NCBI GenBank assembly: GCA_029558535.1
Contig: JAKQEK010000363.1
Coordinates: 1-45,685 of the forward strand
Reading direction: 5' to 3'
DNA from: Bacteroidota bacterium
Lineage (GTDB): Bacteria > Bacteroidota > Bacteroidia > Bacteroidales > ML635J-15
DNA: 45,685 bases
The notes beneath the pieces are model-generated. The model saw nothing but the letters and a program-made list of their open reading frames with translations. It was not told the origin of the DNA and ran no database searches. Below are positions 43,801 to 45,685 of this stretch, piece after piece. The position numbers were made by a program, and so were the translations under genes. Each line of letters starts with the position of its first letter. Positions within the stretch are counted from its first letter, which is position 1.

Positions 43801-45685
43801 TGGCGTTCCAAGTTTGACAGGTACAGATCTTATTTGGACAGGAAACGGGACTAGCTTTAATCCTCAATCAAGTGCTAATGCTCAGGCTTTGGTTAGTATT
43901 TATGGAACTTATCAATATACTTTAACAGAAAGCAATTCTGCCTGTGAAGGTTCAGATCAGGTTCTGATTACTTATGTTCAACCTCCTTCTCCTTTGGTGT
44001 TGAATAACTCTGATACTGTCTGCGGTACGCAATATAATTTACATGTAATTACTACTGCTAATGCAGACGGTCACTGGGCAGCATATAATTCATCCATGGT
44101 TTTATTAAGTCCACAACCGATATTTGTTCCTTCTATATATGAAGATACTGTTCTTGTTACTATTGGAAATTATCCCGGATATTACCAAACAGTTATATTC
44201 GAATGGGTAGAGAAGAATCAGGTTAATGGAATAGAATGCTTTTCTTCGGTGACTCAGGAGGTCGTTTTTGCAAGAGAGCCGGTGGCAAGCGTAGGAGCCA
44301 GCGATGAGGCAGAGATATGCGGATCATGTATAACTTTCGCAGCTGATACTACAGGTTCTGGTTGGGCTGAAGGCTATTGGATACCAAGGGGACTTATTGG
44401 AGAATTCGCAGACAATAACCCAAACAAACCTGATGCAACATTTTGTATTAGCGAAGTTGGTAATTTTGGAGATACTGCTCATGTCAGAGCTCCTATGTTA
44501 TGGGCTATGAGAAACTATGGCTGTATTTCCATGGACACTATGTGGGTTACATTCTATCAGCGTCCTGTAGCAAATGCAGGTTTAGATGATGCAGTTTGTG
44601 GTAATAATTATCAGCTTGAAGCATTTTTTGATATTACTGAAAATGCCGGATATGTTCCAACTGGGCAATGGTTCACATATAACCCCCCGGTAGGGCAAAC
44701 TGCGAATATTACTCCATTGTATAATGATACTGCACAAGTAACGGTAAGTCAGGTAGGAATATGGAATTTTATATTTAGAGAGAATAATTCATTCCTTACC
44801 TCTTGTTATTCGACAGATACGGTTCGAATTGAATTTGTTGAAAATCCTGTAATTTTTGCAGGTGAGGACAAGGATGTTTGCGGTCAGCAAACTCAAATGG
44901 AGGGCGTTTCGGGCGGTAATAATGGTTCATGGCTTCCAACACCTGGGGCGACCTTTGTAGATTACACTGATCCCACAACTAGTGTTACAGCTAGTTATGG
45001 AGAAAGAGTCTTTTATTGGCTCGAAAGTAATCAGGCGACTACTTCAACATTGTCATGTACATCGAAAGATTCTGTTATAATAACATTTTGGAGGCGACCT
45101 ACTGCAAATATTCTTACTGACGAAGCCGACTCTACGGTTTGCGGATTAACATTCGAGCATTTAAGAGCAGAAAATCCGGGAAGTGAAATTGAAGGATATT
45201 GGTATAATATCAATCCGGCAACAGTATATGGTGATGCATTTTCGTGGAATACATGGGCAACTGTACCAAATTACGGCTATCACGATTTTTATTGGATAGA
45301 AGAAACAGGTCCCGGACTTACCCCAGGGTTCTGTAACGATACTGCCGGTCCATTGACTATAAGATTTATTCAAATTCCAAATGCAAATGCAGGAGGGGAT
45401 ACATTATTCTGTGGTTACTGTGGCTATCTTCGTGCCATTCCAAGTATTGGTCAGGGTGTCTGGTCAACCCCATCAGGCCTTAATATTACTTATGCTGATG
45501 AAACTTTGTATAATACACAGGTTTGTTCAAATGTAATTAATACCGGCAATCCGACATATCCTGATTTCACACTTATCTGGACAGAGGACAATAGTAACGG
45601 ATGTACAGACAGCGATACCATGAAGGTAATCTTCGCCAGAGTGCCATCCTCCAACATGCAAATTATAGCACCGAAATGTTTTGGT
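40826..45685 (+). CDS. Giant secreted multi-domain protein (CUB-like, P-domain-like, Cys repeats), 3' end outside window
   Basis: Open from the ATG at 40826 to the window edge: 1620 codons, no stop. Signal peptide 1-23 (ending VFSQ). A CUB-like domain at about 30-145 (CSGTIYDSGGSGGQYSNNE, then LTIYNGAG). A P/Homo B-like domain at about 275-455 (CINMEHSYIGDFYMYI and WCIRFYDNWGADDGYIW). From residue 534, repeated 80-100-residue beta-sandwich units starting with a pattern like NAGxDxxVCG. This layout is typical of large T9SS substrates with a C-terminal sorting domain, which would lie beyond the window. Likely an adhesin or matrix protein on the cell surface. Function is inferred from architecture. 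Confidence 0.85.
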   Translation, partial: MKTLRIFLALAISIFAFSYQVFSQTYLLNSNQAIETCSGTIYDSGGSGGQYSNNENYTVILCSDNGSVIQLQFTAFNLATGDMLTIYNGAGTTGNILATGTGTSLNGQTIVADVNCVALVWTTNASGTATGFAANIICSTLCQGYTSDIVANPSITDPVEMYLDICPGQVVNFSAASNFFNNGSEGYTQTTANTTYHWEMINEFNQLVIDQSGLGLTNISYTFNASAGYSLSLRSEDVQGCWNMGDATLRIRVSVPPTFTGTTLAPTPICPGETVTFTGHVQTYPWQMSVVDTQIVGQCVEDHYVGLICFDVNTFAPGQTINSANDLASVCINMEHSYIGDFYMYIRCPNGQEAMLHEYYNCNNAYFGLPNHSDNCVPGTGWDYCWSMSASQAVTAVCSSGQSVPAGTYLPLGNFNTLIGCPINGEWCIRFYDNWGADDGYIWTADLNFSPAIMPQDTWGYENAYDQGTNSPDGAWSGPNMVDATGFIGTAAPTVSGNINYTFTATDDFGCSYDTTIMVVVKPITDPSCCIMPDVNAGPDEAVCSNSYHFNATDLTPGNSGVWVVTSGPPGAAFDDAGDPNTTVTVSIYGTYTFTWTEYYLGNTNNLACSDNDAVTITFNETFDPTITAINDMCVSVAPFQIYVADFGTLTCSPSTPALNATTGVFNPEQAGPGVYTITNTITGPCVGAGFDNETFEIFDEIEVVNFSEVCGPTGSPTLFTVSWDVQGSAGSPYTGYLVNGVSQGNAHYTTDIVSPGSYNYTITDPNGCSNTTISGFRDCGCPLYAGTMGSLQTVILCQDECTVPDVTHNGDQETDGGAGVFEFMIHTGNNIPLAYSSTPNFCFNNVPGATYNTIYYVSAICGLPSGGHATLSGCFSIAAGTPVMWQQNPISSAGANRDTCGLVIQLNGNTPTSGMYGYWSSDCEFFAVGGTSHTQPNAIVMSTQFNTCTFTWNVVNGQCVASDDVVIGFLDTPNPYAGDDMTVCGNTTTMNGVPSLTGTDLIWTGNGTSFNPQSSANAQALVSIYGTYQYTLTESNSACEGSDQVLITYVQPPSPLVLNNSDTVCGTQYNLHVITTANADGHWAAYNSSMVLLSPQPIFVPSIYEDTVLVTIGNYPGYYQTVIFEWVEKNQVNGIECFSSVTQEVVFAREPVASVGASDEAEICGSCITFAADTTGSGWAEGYWIPRGLIGEFADNNPNKPDATFCISEVGNFGDTAHVRAPMLWAMRNYGCISMDTMWVTFYQRPVANAGLDDAVCGNNYQLEAFFDITENAGYVPTGQWFTYNPPVGQTANITPLYNDTAQVTVSQVGIWNFIFRENNSFLTSCYSTDTVRIEFVENPVIFAGEDKDVCGQQTQMEGVSGGNNGSWLPTPGATFVDYTDPTTSVTASYGERVFYWLESNQATTSTLSCTSKDSVIITFWRRPTANILTDEADSTVCGLTFEHLRAENPGSEIEGYWYNINPATVYGDAFSWNTWATVPNYGYHDFYWIEETGPGLTPGFCNDTAGPLTIRFIQIPNANAGGDTLFCGYCGYLRAIPSIGQGVWSTPSGLNITYADETLYNTQVCSNVINTGNPTYPDFTLIWTEDNSNGCTDSDTMKVIFARVPSSNMQIIAPKCFG
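42425..45685 (+). repeat. Protein-level repeats in the giant secreted protein
   Basis: Nine unit starts with a Cys-Gly or similar signature were located near 42425, 43502, 43751, 43994, 44282, 44570, 44849, 45104 and 45380. Spacing after the second is about 245-290 bp. DNA similarity between units is low, so these are old, diverged duplications. Examples: NAGPDEAVCS, YAGDDMTVCG, NAGLDDAVCG, FAGEDKDVCG, NAGGDTLFCG. Confidence 0.7.

Overview
The window is a piece of a Bacteroidetes (Bacteroidota) chromosome, AT-rich throughout. The evidence is lineage-specific: gldE and gldD of the gliding/type IX secretion (T9SS) complex, a T9SS type A C-terminal sorting domain, DUF4837 and DUF4290 proteins, an S46 dipeptidyl-peptidase, a fused SecDF, a Bacteroidetes-type GGGP synthase, MurA with the PGGD loop, and many promoters of the Bacteroidetes form (TTG, then TAnnTTTG about 18-20 bp later) with weak or no Shine-Dalgarno sequences. 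The order is uncertain; an environmental Bacteroidales or related lineage fits.

Layout. 236-5032 (+): DUF4837 lipoprotein, ssb, then a tight, partly overlapping run of gldE, gldD, a phosphopantetheinyl transferase and a GGGP synthase. 5121-7301 (-): DPP7-like S46 peptidase. 7557-14536: secreted hypotheticals, three SAM methyltransferases, purQ, a rhodanese-fold protein lacking its catalytic Cys, and a minus-strand run of methyltransferase, ABC ATPase, cobalamin adenosyltransferase and DUF2795 protein ending at a clear terminator. 14633-17606 (+): recG and a secreted hypothetical. 17607-22971 is the accessory part. It holds a regulator with two copies of one helix-turn-helix, preceded by two 23-bp boxes; a REP-like palindromic patch; a large T9SS-exported PNGase F-like protein carrying a LamG domain; and a four-helix-bundle (S23 family) gene enclosed by two 76-bp direct repeats that abut tRNA-Asn. 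23115-33075: PfkB-family kinase, deoxynucleoside kinase, propeller-like and Spy-like secreted proteins, antiporter plus retropepsin, secDF and uvrC. 33148-40021 (-): dnaJ, grpE, a TlpA-like thioredoxin, murA, DUF4290 and a UvrD/PcrA-type helicase. 40373-45685 (+): a small secreted protein directly followed by a giant secreted protein of more than 1600 residues (CUB-like, P-domain-like, then Cys-containing repeats) that stays open at the window edge.

The strongest candidates for something undescribed are: (1) the S23 gene cassette at 22435-22971, with near-identical structured repeats at both sides and the 3' end of tRNA-Asn two bases away; (2) the duplicated-HTH regulator with paired GACA boxes spaced by one helical turn, and a related box upstream of grpE; (3) the REP-like element at 18706-18837. 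No integrase, transposase or CRISPR array is visible. Function calls come from motif recognition only; no database search was run.
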